A stretch of 32,633 nt of DNA, taken from NCBI GenBank assembly GCA_020047875.1, contig JAIFNE010000199.1, forward strand, positions 1 to 32,633, given 5' to 3'. Numbering within the stretch: position 1 is the first letter of the stretch; every line of letters begins with the position of its first letter. This document shows positions 16,375 through 24,192 of the stretch, piece after piece. This DNA comes from Hydrogenophaga sp. (GTDB taxonomy: Bacteria > Pseudomonadota > Gammaproteobacteria > Burkholderiales > Burkholderiaceae_C). The translations under genes and the position numbers were made by a program. The notes beneath the pieces were generated by a model. That model was not told where the DNA came from. It searched no databases and saw only the letters and a program-made list of their open reading frames with translations.

Positions 16375-17379
16375 ATGAACATCGATCTGACCCTCATCTG
16401 GGCCCTCATCATCATGGTGGCCGTCTTCATCTACGTGGTGCTTGACGGCTTTGACCTGGGCATTGGCATCCTGTTCAACACCTTCGAGGTGGGCCACGAC
16501 CGCGACACTGCGATGAACAGCATCGCGCCGGTGTGGGATGGCAACGAGACTTGGCTGGTGATGGGTGGCGGGGGTTTGCTCGCGGCATTTCCACTGGCCT
16601 ACGGTCTGATTTTCTCTGCGCTGTATGCGCCCATCATCGCCATGCTGCTGGCGCTGGTGTTTCGTGGCGTGGCGTTCGAATTCCGCTGGCGCGACCCGGC
16701 CCACCGAGGCTTCTGGGACCTGGCTTTCACCGGTGGATCACTGCTGGCCGCGTTCGCGCAAGGCGTCATCCTGGGCGCACTGCTGCAAGGTGTGGCCATC
16801 AGCGAGCGGGCGTACGCCGGCGGCTGGTGGGACTGGCTCACGCCCTTTTCGCTGCTCACCGGTGCGAGTGTGGTGGTTGCCTATGCACTGCTGGGTGCCA
16901 CCTGGCTGGTGATGAAGACCGAGGGTACGTTGCAACGCCAGGCCCGTTCCATGGCCTGGTGGCTGGGTGCTGCCACGCTGGCGGCCATCGTCGCGGTCAG
17001 CATCGCCACCTTGTTCCTCAGCGCCGACTACTTCAGGAACTGGTTGAACTGGCCCAATGTCCTGTGGGTGGCACCGGTGCCGGTGCTGGTGGCATTGGCC
17101 AGCCTGGCCTTTGTGCGCAGCCTCAAAGCGGGGCAAGAGACGGCGCCCTTCCTGCTGGTGCTGGGCGTCTTCCTGTTGTGCTTCGTGGGTCTGGGCATCA
17201 GCGTCTTCCCCTACATCGTGCCGGGAGCGGTCACGATCTGGGACGCAGCCACCGACCGAAGCGGGCAGGTCTTCATGCTCTGGGGCACAGCCCTGGTGTT
17301 GCCGATGATTCTGGGCTATACGGCCTGGTCGTACTGGGTGTTCCGCGGCAAGGTGACTTCGGACGGATACCACGCATGA
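16375..17379 (+). CDS. cydB: cytochrome bd quinol oxidase subunit II
   Basis: Structural membrane subunit partnering the CydA at 14952. It has 334 residues with about nine hydrophobic helices. Signature segments are VVLDGFDLGIGILF (about 21-34) and APVWDGNETWLVMGGGGLLAAFP (about 51-73), both diagnostic of CydB. The ATG follows AGGGGAGCC. The stop TGA overlaps the ATG of the next small gene (ATGA overlap), indicating translational coupling with the DUF2474 protein. Confidence 0.96.
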   Translation: MNIDLTLIWALIIMVAVFIYVVLDGFDLGIGILFNTFEVGHDRDTAMNSIAPVWDGNETWLVMGGGGLLAAFPLAYGLIFSALYAPIIAMLLALVFRGVAFEFRWRDPAHRGFWDLAFTGGSLLAAFAQGVILGALLQGVAISERAYAGGWWDWLTPFSLLTGASVVVAYALLGATWLVMKTEGTLQRQARSMAWWLGAATLAAIVAVSIATLFLSADYFRNWLNWPNVLWVAPVPVLVALASLAFVRSLKAGQETAPFLLVLGVFLLCFVGLGISVFPYIVPGAVTIWDAATDRSGQVFMLWGTALVLPMILGYTAWSYWVFRGKVTSDGYHA

Positions 17380-17540
17380 AAACCCATCGCCTGCGCTGGC
17401 CGGAGATTGCTGATGTCCCCCGCGACGAGACGCCGCAGCCCTTGTGGCGGCGGCTGCTCTGGATGGCGGGGATCTGGGCAGCCACCATTGGCGTGCTGTT
17501 GCTCGTGTCCATGCTGTTGCGCCTGGTGCTCAAGCCGTAG
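17376..17540 (+). CDS. DUF2474 small membrane protein, CydX-like accessory subunit
   Basis: A 54-residue protein with a charged N-terminus, the motif PLWRRLLWMAGIW and one transmembrane helix (about 27-51), ending RLVLKP. Size, W-rich helix start and position after cydB fit DUF2474, which follows cioAB-type genes and is considered the counterpart of CydX/CydS that stabilises the bd oxidase. It overlaps the cydB stop by four bases. Confidence 0.82.
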   Translation: MKTHRLRWPEIADVPRDETPQPLWRRLLWMAGIWAATIGVLLLVSMLLRLVLKP

Positions 17541-17611
17541 GACGCCATTCAAGAGGTGCCGCATGCCATGCACTCACCTCACCCGCCACTGCCCATCACA
17601 AGGAGCCGAAC

Positions 17612-18229
17612 ATGCATCCCACACAGACACTTCCCCAACCCGTCGTACCCAGCGACCCGCAGCGCCGCACCTGGCTTCTGACCAGCAGCGCGATGGGCGT
17701 TGCCGCCACAGCTGCCGTGGCGGTGCCCTTTGTCTCCAGCTTCGCCCCCAGCGAGCGGGCCAGGGCACAGGGCGCGAGCGTGTCGATGAATCCAGCGGAT
17801 GTGGCGCCCGGCGAGATGAAGACCGTGGAGTGGCGCGGCCAGCCGGTTTGGGTGATGCGCCGAACACCCGAGATGCTGGCCACCCTGGACGGCATGCAGG
17901 GGCTGGCTGACCCAGACTCCCAAGCGAAGCAACAGCCTGCCTACGCGGCCAATACACACCGATCCATCAAGCCCGAGCTGTTCGTGACGGTCGGTATCTG
18001 CACGCACCTGGGCTGCTCGCCGGTGACGCTGAAGCAGGGCACCAGCAACCCCAGCGTGCCGCCCGACTGGCAGGGCGGCTTCTTCTGCCCGTGTCATGGG
18101 TCCACCTTCGATTTCGCCGGCCGTGTGTTCAAGAACAAGCCTGCGCCGACCAACCTGGTCGTGCCTTTGCACAAGTACCTTGCCGACGGCACCCTGCTGA
18201 TCGGCGAGGACGACAGCGACGCAGCCTGA
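17612..18229 (+). CDS. orphan Rieske [2Fe-2S] protein (PetA-like)
   Basis: A 205-residue Rieske iron-sulfur protein of the ubiquinol-cytochrome c reductase type. A Tat-like leader (QRRTWLLTSS, 17-26) is followed by a hydrophobic helix. The cluster ligands are C130 and H132 in CTHLGC and C159 and H162 in CPCHGS, with the disulfide partners C135 and C161 in the same boxes. AAGGAG precedes the ATG. The genes for cytochrome b and cytochrome c1, which normally follow petA, are absent; the neighbours are cydAB and small proteins. It is therefore an orphan paralogue, perhaps mediating electron flow between quinol and a periplasmic acceptor, or serving a bd-associated complex. That role is inference. 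Confidence 0.88.
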   Translation: MHPTQTLPQPVVPSDPQRRTWLLTSSAMGVAATAAVAVPFVSSFAPSERARAQGASVSMNPADVAPGEMKTVEWRGQPVWVMRRTPEMLATLDGMQGLADPDSQAKQQPAYAANTHRSIKPELFVTVGICTHLGCSPVTLKQGTSNPSVPPDWQGGFFCPCHGSTFDFAGRVFKNKPAPTNLVVPLHKYLADGTLLIGEDDSDAA

Positions 18230-18247
18230 TTCCTGGTGGAGAACAGC

Positions 18248-18376
18248 ATGTGGTCTTCTCCCCAGTGGCTCGGCGGCGGTATTGTGTCGAGCTTCGCTCG
18301 TTGGCACGGGTGGCTTTCGGGCTTGGCTGGCCTGACGGTGTTGCTGTTGGCGCTCCGGCTGCGCGGGGAAGGCTGA
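18248..18376 (+). CDS. 42-aa single-helix membrane protein
   Basis: A small open frame, ATG 18248 to TGA 18374-18376, preceded by GGTGGAG with 6-nt spacing. It reads MWSSPQWLGGG at the start, then a Trp-containing segment and one hydrophobic helix (about 22-37), ending RLRGEG. It fills the gap between the Rieske gene (18 nt before) and the MBL gene, which starts one base after its stop. Packing, ribosome site and composition suggest a real small membrane subunit. I do not recognise a family. Confidence 0.6.
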   Translation: MWSSPQWLGGGIVSSFARWHGWLSGLAGLTVLLLALRLRGEG

Positions 18377-18377
18377 G

Positions 18378-19043
18378 ATGTTGTTTCGCATCCTCCACGA
18401 TGAGAGCGGTGGCGAGATGAGCTACCTGTTGGCCGACGTCGATGCACGTGAGGCGGTGGTGGTGGACCCTCACGGCCCCGATCTGCCGGTTTTGCAGGCA
18501 CTGCTGGCCGAGCGGGATCTGCGCCTGCGCTGGGTGCTGCGCACGCACCACCACGACGACCTGCAACCATCGGAATTTCCCTCGCTGTGCCAGCTGGGCG
18601 CCCCGGTGGTCCAGGGTGATCCGCGCCCCGGTGCTCACGCCGTGGCCGACGGCGATTTGCTGCCGTTCGGCAACGAGTTCCTGCAGGTGTTCGCAACCCC
18701 GGGCCACACGTCCGGTTGCCTCAGTTTCGTCTGGCGCGACCGGGTGTTTTGCGGTGGCCTGCTGGCGGTGGATGCCTGTCCGCACCAGCCCCGGCCTGCG
18801 CACCCCGCCGCGTTGTGGGACAGCGTGACGCAGCGCATTTTCACCTTGCCTGACGAGACCCTGCTGTTCGCGGGCCACGAGCGCCACGCACGCGCGGTGA
18901 GCACGGTGCAAGAACAACGGCGCTGGCACCCCTTCTTTGCCGCGACCTCGCGCGACACGTATCTGGCGCGCATCGCAACCTTGGCGGCGCAGGCAGACCA
19001 CCGGCACAGCGCAGCGGAGCGACCGCTCGATCAGCTGGCCTGA
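18378..19043 (+). CDS. degenerate metallo-beta-lactamase-fold protein (glyoxalase II / persulfide dioxygenase-like)
   Basis: A 221-residue MBL-fold protein. The fold markers are present: N-terminal YLLADVDAREAVVVDP, THHHDD at 56-61, ATPGHTSG with H110, and GHERH with H167. Two positions differ from active members. The canonical HxHxDH box ends D-L instead of D-H (L62), and the bridging aspartate of FTGDALF is glycine (FCGGLL, G127). The metal site is probably altered, mononuclear or lost. The complete relative at 24193 keeps all of these. GGGAAGG precedes the ATG. Family relatives hydrolyse thioesters or oxidise glutathione persulfide; activity here is uncertain. Confidence 0.75.
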   Translation: MLFRILHDESGGEMSYLLADVDAREAVVVDPHGPDLPVLQALLAERDLRLRWVLRTHHHDDLQPSEFPSLCQLGAPVVQGDPRPGAHAVADGDLLPFGNEFLQVFATPGHTSGCLSFVWRDRVFCGGLLAVDACPHQPRPAHPAALWDSVTQRIFTLPDETLLFAGHERHARAVSTVQEQRRWHPFFAATSRDTYLARIATLAAQADHRHSAAERPLDQLA

Positions 19044-19100
19044 TCGGGCACACACCAACACCGCTTTCACCCACCTTTCCACTTAACTTTCGGAGCCACC

Positions 19101-19490
19101 ATGAAGCAGCTGCATTTCCAGGAAAAGTACCCCATCACTGTGGTCGACATCGCCAAGGCCGAAACCCGGTTCGAGAGCGCAGCCGCCATTGCCGATTACT
19201 TCAAGGCCTGCATCGCCGACACGCCTCGCGTCCAGTACATCGCCACCTTCGATCACTTGGCCCATACCCAGGCCATCGGTGGCGATGTCTCCCCTCAGAT
19301 CCAGGCCGCCATGAACGTGGTGTTCTGCTTCGGCCATGCGCTACCCAACCCGCAGGTTCTGGCGGTGCGTCCGCGCAGCATCGGTGTTGCCGACATGGGC
19401 GACCATTTCGTCATCAGCTTCATGGACGCACCCATGAAGCCTGCCAACGATGCCATGCAAGCGTGGGCCCTGGCCCTGCGGAACCGGTGA
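19101..19490 (+). CDS. conserved small protein, DUF6858-like
   Basis: A 129-residue soluble protein with no signal peptide and no recognised catalytic motif. The conserved-looking core is IATFDHLAHTQAIGG and VVFCFGHALPNPQVLAVRPRSIGV. I tentatively match this from memory to the DUF6858 family, which I associate with sulfur-oxidising bacteria. It lies 57 nt after the MBL gene in the cyd operon. The function is unknown. The possible metal or heme residues (His and Cys in FDHLAHT and VFCFGH) are only suggestive. Confidence 0.6.
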   Translation: MKQLHFQEKYPITVVDIAKAETRFESAAAIADYFKACIADTPRVQYIATFDHLAHTQAIGGDVSPQIQAAMNVVFCFGHALPNPQVLAVRPRSIGVADMGDHFVISFMDAPMKPANDAMQAWALALRNR

Positions 19491-19554
19491 ATACCCTCGC
19501 CGCGTTGCGTGGGTTTGCGCCCAGACCTTTGAAAATGAACAACAGGAAATGATC

Positions 19555-20550
19555 ATGTGGAACGTCCTGAACTGGCTGCAGAAACACCTGGTCTGGAGTA
19601 TCCCGCTGGCCATGCTGGGCGGGCTGGGTTTCGGTCAGCTCGTCGACCCCGGTTTCCTGCGCTCGGCCATCTTGCCGCTGACCTTCCTCATGGTCTATCC
19701 CATGATGGTCACGATGAATGTGCGCGAGTTGCTCAAGCCCGGCGGGGGCAAGCTGCAGGGCACCACGTTGGCCATCAACTTCGTGGTCCTGCCGGCCATC
19801 GGCTATGCGGCTGGTCTGGTGTTCTTTGCCGACCAACCCATGGTGCGGCTGGCGCTGCTGCTCACCGCGCTGCTGCCCACCTCGGGCATGACCATTTCCT
19901 GGACCGGTTTTGCCAAGGGCAACGTGCCCGCGGCGGTGAAGATGACCGTGGTCGGGCTGATTGCCGGATCTCTGCTCGCGCCGGTCTACCTCAAGGCGCT
20001 GCTCGGCACGGTGGTCGAGATCCCGGTGCTGCAGGTGTTCGGGCAGATCGCGCTCATCGTGTTCCTCCCGTTGCTGCTGGGCACGATCACCCAGCGCTGG
20101 CTGATCGGTAAACACGGCGAGCCGCACTTCAACCAGAAGATCAAGCCCAGGTTTCCGCCGATCTCCACGCTCGGTGTGCTGGGCATCGTGTTCGTGTCCA
20201 TGGCGCTGAAGTCGCAGGATATTTTTGCCCAGCCTGCGCTGTTGCCCGGATTGCTGCTTCCGCTGGTGTTGCTGTACGCGCTCAACTTTGCCCTCAGCAC
20301 CCTGGTCGGCAAACTCTTCTTTCAGCGTGGGGACGCCATTGCACTGGTTTACGGCACCGTCATGCGCAACCTGTCGATCGCCCTGGCAATCGCCATGGGC
20401 GTCTTCGGAGCCCAGGGGGCCGACGCTGCGCTGCTGATCGCACTGGCCTACATCGTGCAGGTGCAGGCCGCCGCGTGGTACGTCAAGCTCACCGACCGCC
20501 TGTTCGGCCCGCCACCGAATGCGCCCGGCGCAGCGGCCAAGGCTGGCTGA
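19555..20550 (+). CDS. BASS/ACR3-type transporter (bile acid:sodium symporter superfamily, arsenite-permease-like)
   Basis: A 331-residue inner-membrane protein with about ten helices. ATG 19555 is preferred over ATG 19549 because AGGA then lies at a proper 7-nt distance. Features include ILPLTFLMVYPMMVTMNV, the core ALLPTSGMTISWTGFAKGN and GTVMRNLSIALAIAMG, typical of the BASS/ACR3 fold. It may export arsenite or, in this context, transport another anion or organic sulfur compound; the substrate cannot be decided. No arsR or arsC is nearby, which argues against a plain arsenic operon. It is co-directional in the long cyd operon. Confidence 0.75.
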   Translation: MWNVLNWLQKHLVWSIPLAMLGGLGFGQLVDPGFLRSAILPLTFLMVYPMMVTMNVRELLKPGGGKLQGTTLAINFVVLPAIGYAAGLVFFADQPMVRLALLLTALLPTSGMTISWTGFAKGNVPAAVKMTVVGLIAGSLLAPVYLKALLGTVVEIPVLQVFGQIALIVFLPLLLGTITQRWLIGKHGEPHFNQKIKPRFPPISTLGVLGIVFVSMALKSQDIFAQPALLPGLLLPLVLLYALNFALSTLVGKLFFQRGDAIALVYGTVMRNLSIALAIAMGVFGAQGADAALLIALAYIVQVQAAAWYVKLTDRLFGPPPNAPGAAAKAG

Positions 20551-20594
20551 GTTCCGCTTCCTGCAGGTTCAACCCTTTTGAAAGGACGCATGGC

Positions 20595-21032
20595 ATGGAC
20601 AACGCCGCTGCTCAAACCACCTACCACACGCTCGGTGGCGCCGAAGGCATCCACCGCCTGGTGGACCGCTTTTACGAACTCATGGACGAACTGCCCGAGG
20701 CCCACGCCGCTCGCCGCCTCCATCCCGAGAGTCTGGCCGGCGCCAACGAAAGCCTGTTCGAATTCCTCTCGGGCTGGTTTGGCGGCCCCAACCTTTACAT
20801 CGAAAAAAAGGGCCATCCGCGTCTGCGCAGGCGGCACTTGCCGTACGCCATTGGCCCGACCGAGCGCGATGAGTGGATGCTGTGCATGCGCACAGCACTG
20901 AACGAACAGGTGTCAGACGAGGGTTTTCGGGCCGCGCTGATCAAGACCTTCTCTGACATGGCGGATCACATGGTCAACACCGAGGGTCGGGAAGGCTGCG
21001 GCCACGCATTGCACGACCGCGCCCCAGCATGA
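20595..21032 (+). CDS. group II truncated haemoglobin
   Basis: A 145-residue heme protein. The TrHb group II pattern is clear: YHTLGGAEGIHRLVDRFYELM at the start, then LFEFLSGWFGGPNLYIEKKG, the proximal histidine H81 in RRRHLPYAIG and the group II tryptophan W94 in RDEWMLCM. AAAGGA precedes the ATG. Such globins bind oxygen, NO or sulfide and may protect respiratory enzymes; in a bd-oxidase operon, oxygen delivery or NO detoxification is plausible. The stop overlaps the next ATG (ATGA), which indicates coupling. Confidence 0.92.
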   Translation: MDNAAAQTTYHTLGGAEGIHRLVDRFYELMDELPEAHAARRLHPESLAGANESLFEFLSGWFGGPNLYIEKKGHPRLRRRHLPYAIGPTERDEWMLCMRTALNEQVSDEGFRAALIKTFSDMADHMVNTEGREGCGHALHDRAPA

Positions 21033-21304
21033 CACCCCTGAAAAAGACCCTCACCACCTTGGCGCTGACGCTGCTCCTGCCCCTGTGTACCCATGCCGCA
21101 GCCGTCGAACCCGGTCAACCCTGGCCCGCTTTGCGCGAGCATCCCTTCGACGTGGGGGTGTCGCGGCATGAGGCCCTGCTCGCCGACTGGCCGCGGCAGC
21201 AAGATGCGGTCACGCTCATTGCCTTGGCGGGCGGTCGGGTGCTGGATGTGCAGTACGCGCACAGCGAGTCCGAATTGCGCATGGCGCTGGGCTTGAAGCC
21301 CTGA
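21029..21304 (+). CDS. small secreted protein of unknown function
   Basis: A 91-residue protein with a clear signal peptide (TPLKKTLTTLALTLLLPLCTHAAA, cleavage near residue 25); a Cys in LPLC could be a lipobox-like site but lacks the usual following residues. The mature part of about 67 residues (EPGQPWPALREHPF and following) has no cysteines or heme motifs. It overlaps the truncated haemoglobin stop by four bases, so the pair is translated together. No family was recognised. Confidence 0.7.
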   Translation: MTPLKKTLTTLALTLLLPLCTHAAAVEPGQPWPALREHPFDVGVSRHEALLADWPRQQDAVTLIALAGGRVLDVQYAHSESELRMALGLKP

Positions 21305-21341
21305 GCGCTGCCCCTCCATACCCCAACTCCCCAGACGAGAC

Positions 21342-21809
21342 ATGCCCATGGACGCTTTCCAGGACCACTACCCCGACAACGCTTCGCACTGCTACGGCTG
21401 CGGCAGCCAGAACGAGCACGGCCACCGGATCAAGACCGTCTGGGACGGTGAAGAGACCGTCACACGCTTCAGGCCCGAGCCCTTTCATACCTCCGTGCCC
21501 GGCTTCGCCTATGGCGGCCTGATCGCTTCGCTGATCGACTGCCACAGCACCGGCACCGCCGCTGCAGCCATGTACCGGCAAGCAGGTCGCAACATGGATT
21601 CATTGCCGCCGTTCCGCTTTGTCACCGGCTCATTGCACGTGGACTTTCTCAAGCCCACACCCATCGACACAGAACTGGTGATCCGCGGCCGCGTGAAGGA
21701 AATCAAGGGCCGCAAAGTGATTGTGGAAACGGTGGTTTATGCCGAAAACGTGGCAACCGCACGCGGCGAAGTCGTCGCGGTTCAGATGCCTGAGCATTTC
21801 GGCGCCTGA
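21342..21809 (+). CDS. PaaI-type hotdog-fold acyl-CoA thioesterase
   Basis: A 155-residue hotdog protein (153 if ATG 21348 is used). The N-terminal CYGCGSQNEHGHRIK and the central GFAYGGLIASLIDCHSTGTAA are typical of PaaI-like thioesterases; the acidic residue in LIDCHS lies on the hot-dog helix where the catalytic residue is expected. The C-terminal strands include VTGSLHVDFLKPTPID and VIVETVVYAE. It hydrolyses acyl-CoA esters in the cytoplasm; the substrate is unknown. It is the last gene before the bidirectional terminator. Confidence 0.88.
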   Translation: MPMDAFQDHYPDNASHCYGCGSQNEHGHRIKTVWDGEETVTRFRPEPFHTSVPGFAYGGLIASLIDCHSTGTAAAAMYRQAGRNMDSLPPFRFVTGSLHVDFLKPTPIDTELVIRGRVKEIKGRKVIVETVVYAENVATARGEVVAVQMPEHFGA

Positions 21810-21816
21810 TCCCTGA

Positions 21817-21866
21817 TGCCCCACAAGGAAACGGCGCCCCGCAGGGCGCCGTTTCCTTGTGGGGCA
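21817..21866. terminator. bidirectional terminator, perfect 22-bp stem
   Basis: A perfect inverted repeat: TGCCCCACAAGGAAACGGCGCC, a 6-nt loop CCGCAG, then its exact complement. The GTTTCC tract within the arm can serve as the U-rich part on either strand. It lies between the convergent thioesterase and DsrE-like genes and starts 7 nt after the thioesterase stop. Confidence 0.88.
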
Positions 21867-21875
21867 CAGAGCCGA

Positions 21876-22298
21876 TCAGAACGCCAGCGAGTTCAAGCCT
21901 GGCTTGAGCAAGTGCGCGGCCACATCGGCGGGCTTGGCAGGCGTCACGCCCTCGATCAGATCGGTCGGCTTGCGGCCGGTGTTGGGCAGGTACAGGGCAC
22001 AGACCTCAACCTTGGCGCCAGCCTTGATGACGCCCTGCAGCATCTGCTGGGTGGTCACGTCGCGCGGCTTGAGCTTGGGCAGTTGTTGGCCCACCACGGC
22101 GATGTCGCCGGCCGCGTCGCACAGCAGGATGCGCACATTGGCCTTTTGCTCCAGCGCCTGACCGGCGAGCACCAGCCCGGCACCTTGCGCCATGGCGCTG
22201 CCGCTGTGGATGTTGACGAACAGTTCCGTGCTGTCAGCGGCGTGGGCAGCAGCGACGACGGCCAGGCCAATCAGGCCCAGAGCGAAGGATTTTTTCAT
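21876..22298 (-). CDS. periplasmic DsrE-like protein
   Basis: A 140-residue protein with a cleavable signal peptide (MKKSFALGLIGLAVVAAAHA) followed by a DsrE/DsrF/YchN-like domain: ELFVNIHSGSAMAQGAGLVLAGQALEQ, RILLCDAAG and a second cysteine in VEVCALYLPNTGRKPTDLIEGV. DsrE proteins bind persulfide sulfur on a conserved cysteine. A periplasmic form may trap or deliver sulfane sulfur made by the FccAB-like enzyme. A longer reading to 22394 is possible but would place the signal peptide internally, so ATG 22298 is used. It lies downstream of the SulP gene but has its own upstream palindrome. Confidence 0.8.
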   Translation of the reverse strand: MKKSFALGLIGLAVVAAAHAADSTELFVNIHSGSAMAQGAGLVLAGQALEQKANVRILLCDAAGDIAVVGQQLPKLKPRDVTTQQMLQGVIKAGAKVEVCALYLPNTGRKPTDLIEGVTPAKPADVAAHLLKPGLNSLAF

Positions 22299-22346
22299 GG
22301 GATTCGATTCAGAGAGGAAATAGAAATCTGGCCGGGCCAGGAGCGA

Positions 22347-22366
22347 GTATCGAAGTTTATCGATAC
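22347..22366. promoter_or_regulatory. operator-like palindrome upstream of the DsrE-like gene
   Basis: GTATCGA-AGTTTA-TCGATAC is a perfect 7-bp inverted repeat with a 6-nt spacer, about 58 bp upstream of ATG 22298. A 17-bp part matches the promoter region of the peroxiredoxin gene at 14 of 17 positions (TATCGwAGwTTATyGAT; minus strand near 25920-25936), which suggests a shared regulator. The size and AT-rich centre would fit a LysR-type or OxyR-like protein. Confidence 0.5.
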
Positions 22367-22460
22367 CCCATGGAGTGTCCGTGACATCCGTCAAACCCCT
22401 GCACGCAACAGGGCCTGCTGGGCCGTCAAAGGACAGCTGGTGGGTGCGGGGTGGTCGGCG

Positions 22461-24182
22461 TCATTCCGCAAGCGTGGTGATTGCCTGGTGGTGCGTCAGG
22501 AAGACCTGACCGCTGAGATGTTGCAGGAAATCGCTGCGCTGCAGGCGGTCCATCACCGGTCCTTTCACCTCGCTCAGGTGCAGTTTCACGCCCGCATCCT
22601 GCAGGCGTTGCGCGATGGTCTCCAGGCTCTCCAGCGCGCTGGCGTCGATGTCGTTGATGGCGGTGCACTGCAGCACCACGTGCGCAACGGACGGGTATGC
22701 GGCCACCTGTGCAGCGATGTGGTCTTCCAGGTAACGGGCGTTGGCGAAGTACAGGCTTTCATCCACGCGCAGGCCCAGTATGCGGGGGTGTGTTTGCACC
22801 GCGTGGCGCAACACATTTCGGTAGTGTTCGGTGCCAGGCACGCGGCCCACGGTGGCGATGTGCGGGCGGCTGGTGCGCCACAGGTACAGCAGCAGCGAGG
22901 TGCCGACGCCGGCCATCAGTCCGGCTTCCACACCGATCAGCAGCGTGAGCGAGAAGGTGAGGGCCAGCGCAGTGAAATCGGCGCGTGCGTAGCGCCAGGT
23001 GCGCGCAAAGGCGCCGAAGTTCACCAGTGTGAGCACGGCCACCACGATGGTGGCGGCCAGGGTGGCTTGCGGCAGGTAGTGCAACGCGGGCGTGAGCAGC
23101 AGTGCTGCCAGCAGCAGACCCAGCGCGGTGTATACCCCGGCAGCCGGCGTTCGCGCACCGGCTTCGAAGTTCACCACCGAGCGGGAGAAACCGCCGGTGA
23201 CCGGGAAGCCGCCGGTCAGGCCCGCAGCGATGTTGCTCGCACCGAGGGCGCGCAGCTCGGCGTCTGGCTCGATGCGCTCGCGCCGTTTGGCCGCGAGCGA
23301 CTGGCCCACCGAAACCGATTCGACAAAACCGACCAGGCTGATGAGCAGCGCAGCGGTTGCCAGCTGCTGCAGCTGCGGCCACAGGCTCGCATCGAGGATC
23401 GGCAACGTGAGCGGCGGCAGTCCGACGGGCACCGCGCCCACCACGCGCAGTCCGCTCTGGTCGAGCTGCAGCGTCCAGGCCAGCAGGGTGGTGACGGCCA
23501 GCGCCAGCACCGGCGCGGCCTTGGTGATCACGTCGGCAGCGACCGGCCCCAGGCCGATCCGACGCAGCAGGCCTTTGAGCGAGCGCCGCACCCAAAACAG
23601 AAACGCCAGCGCACCGCCGCCGATCGCCAGCGTGGGCGCGTGCAGCTGGTGCGCGTGTTGCCACAGGCTGGGCAGCAGCTCGGGCAAGGTTTGCCCCTGC
23701 AGCGGAATGCCCAGCAAGTGCTTGAGCTGGCTGGCGGCGATCAGCAGTCCCGAGGCCGACACAAAACCCGAGATGACCGGGTGGCTCAGAAAGTTGGCCA
23801 CCATACCCAGGCGCAATACGCCCATAGCGAACAGCATCACGCCGCTGAGCAGCGCCAGCAGCGAGGCCGCGGCGACGTAACCCAGGCTGCCCGATGTGGC
23901 CACCGTGCCGAGGGCTGCGGCCGTCATCAGCGAGGTGACGGCCGCCGGGCCCACGGCGAGTGCGCTGCTGGTGCCGAACAGGGCGTACAACACGAGCGGC
24001 GCCATGCTGGCGTAGAGGCCGGCTTCGGGCGGCATGCCTGCCAGCAACGCATAGGCCAGGCTCTGCGGGATCAGCATCAGCGTGACCACGGCAGCGGCCA
24101 CGGCATCGGCGCCGAAGTGTTCGGCGCGGTACTGCTTGCCCCAGCGCAGGATGGGCAACCAGTGGGACAGCGCGTGCTTCAT
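22461..24182 (-). CDS. SulP family inorganic anion transporter with STAS domain
   Basis: A 573-residue inner-membrane SulP/SLC26 permease. The transmembrane part shows the family signature region (LMLIPQSLAYALLAGMPPEAGLY, about 36-58) and GGFPVTGGFSRSVVN around residue 320. The C-terminal STAS domain (about 445-560) includes LRVDESLYFANARYLEDHI and VLQCTAINDIDASALESLE, where the loop Ser/Asp cluster matches anti-sigma-antagonist folds. Sulfate is the usual substrate; bicarbonate or other anions are possible. Its ATG lies 10 nt after the stop of the persulfide-dioxygenase-like gene, so the two share an operon. Confidence 0.93.
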   Translation of the reverse strand: MKHALSHWLPILRWGKQYRAEHFGADAVAAAVVTLMLIPQSLAYALLAGMPPEAGLYASMAPLVLYALFGTSSALAVGPAAVTSLMTAAALGTVATSGSLGYVAAASLLALLSGVMLFAMGVLRLGMVANFLSHPVISGFVSASGLLIAASQLKHLLGIPLQGQTLPELLPSLWQHAHQLHAPTLAIGGGALAFLFWVRRSLKGLLRRIGLGPVAADVITKAAPVLALAVTTLLAWTLQLDQSGLRVVGAVPVGLPPLTLPILDASLWPQLQQLATAALLISLVGFVESVSVGQSLAAKRRERIEPDAELRALGASNIAAGLTGGFPVTGGFSRSVVNFEAGARTPAAGVYTALGLLLAALLLTPALHYLPQATLAATIVVAVLTLVNFGAFARTWRYARADFTALALTFSLTLLIGVEAGLMAGVGTSLLLYLWRTSRPHIATVGRVPGTEHYRNVLRHAVQTHPRILGLRVDESLYFANARYLEDHIAAQVAAYPSVAHVVLQCTAINDIDASALESLETIAQRLQDAGVKLHLSEVKGPVMDRLQRSDFLQHLSGQVFLTHHQAITTLAE

Positions 24183-24192
24183 GGGCGGGGGT

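Noticed and set aside
19555..20550. Arsenic resistance operon
   Set aside because: Only an ACR3/BASS-like permease is present; no arsR, arsC or arsH lies nearby, so the name arsB/acr3 was not assigned.
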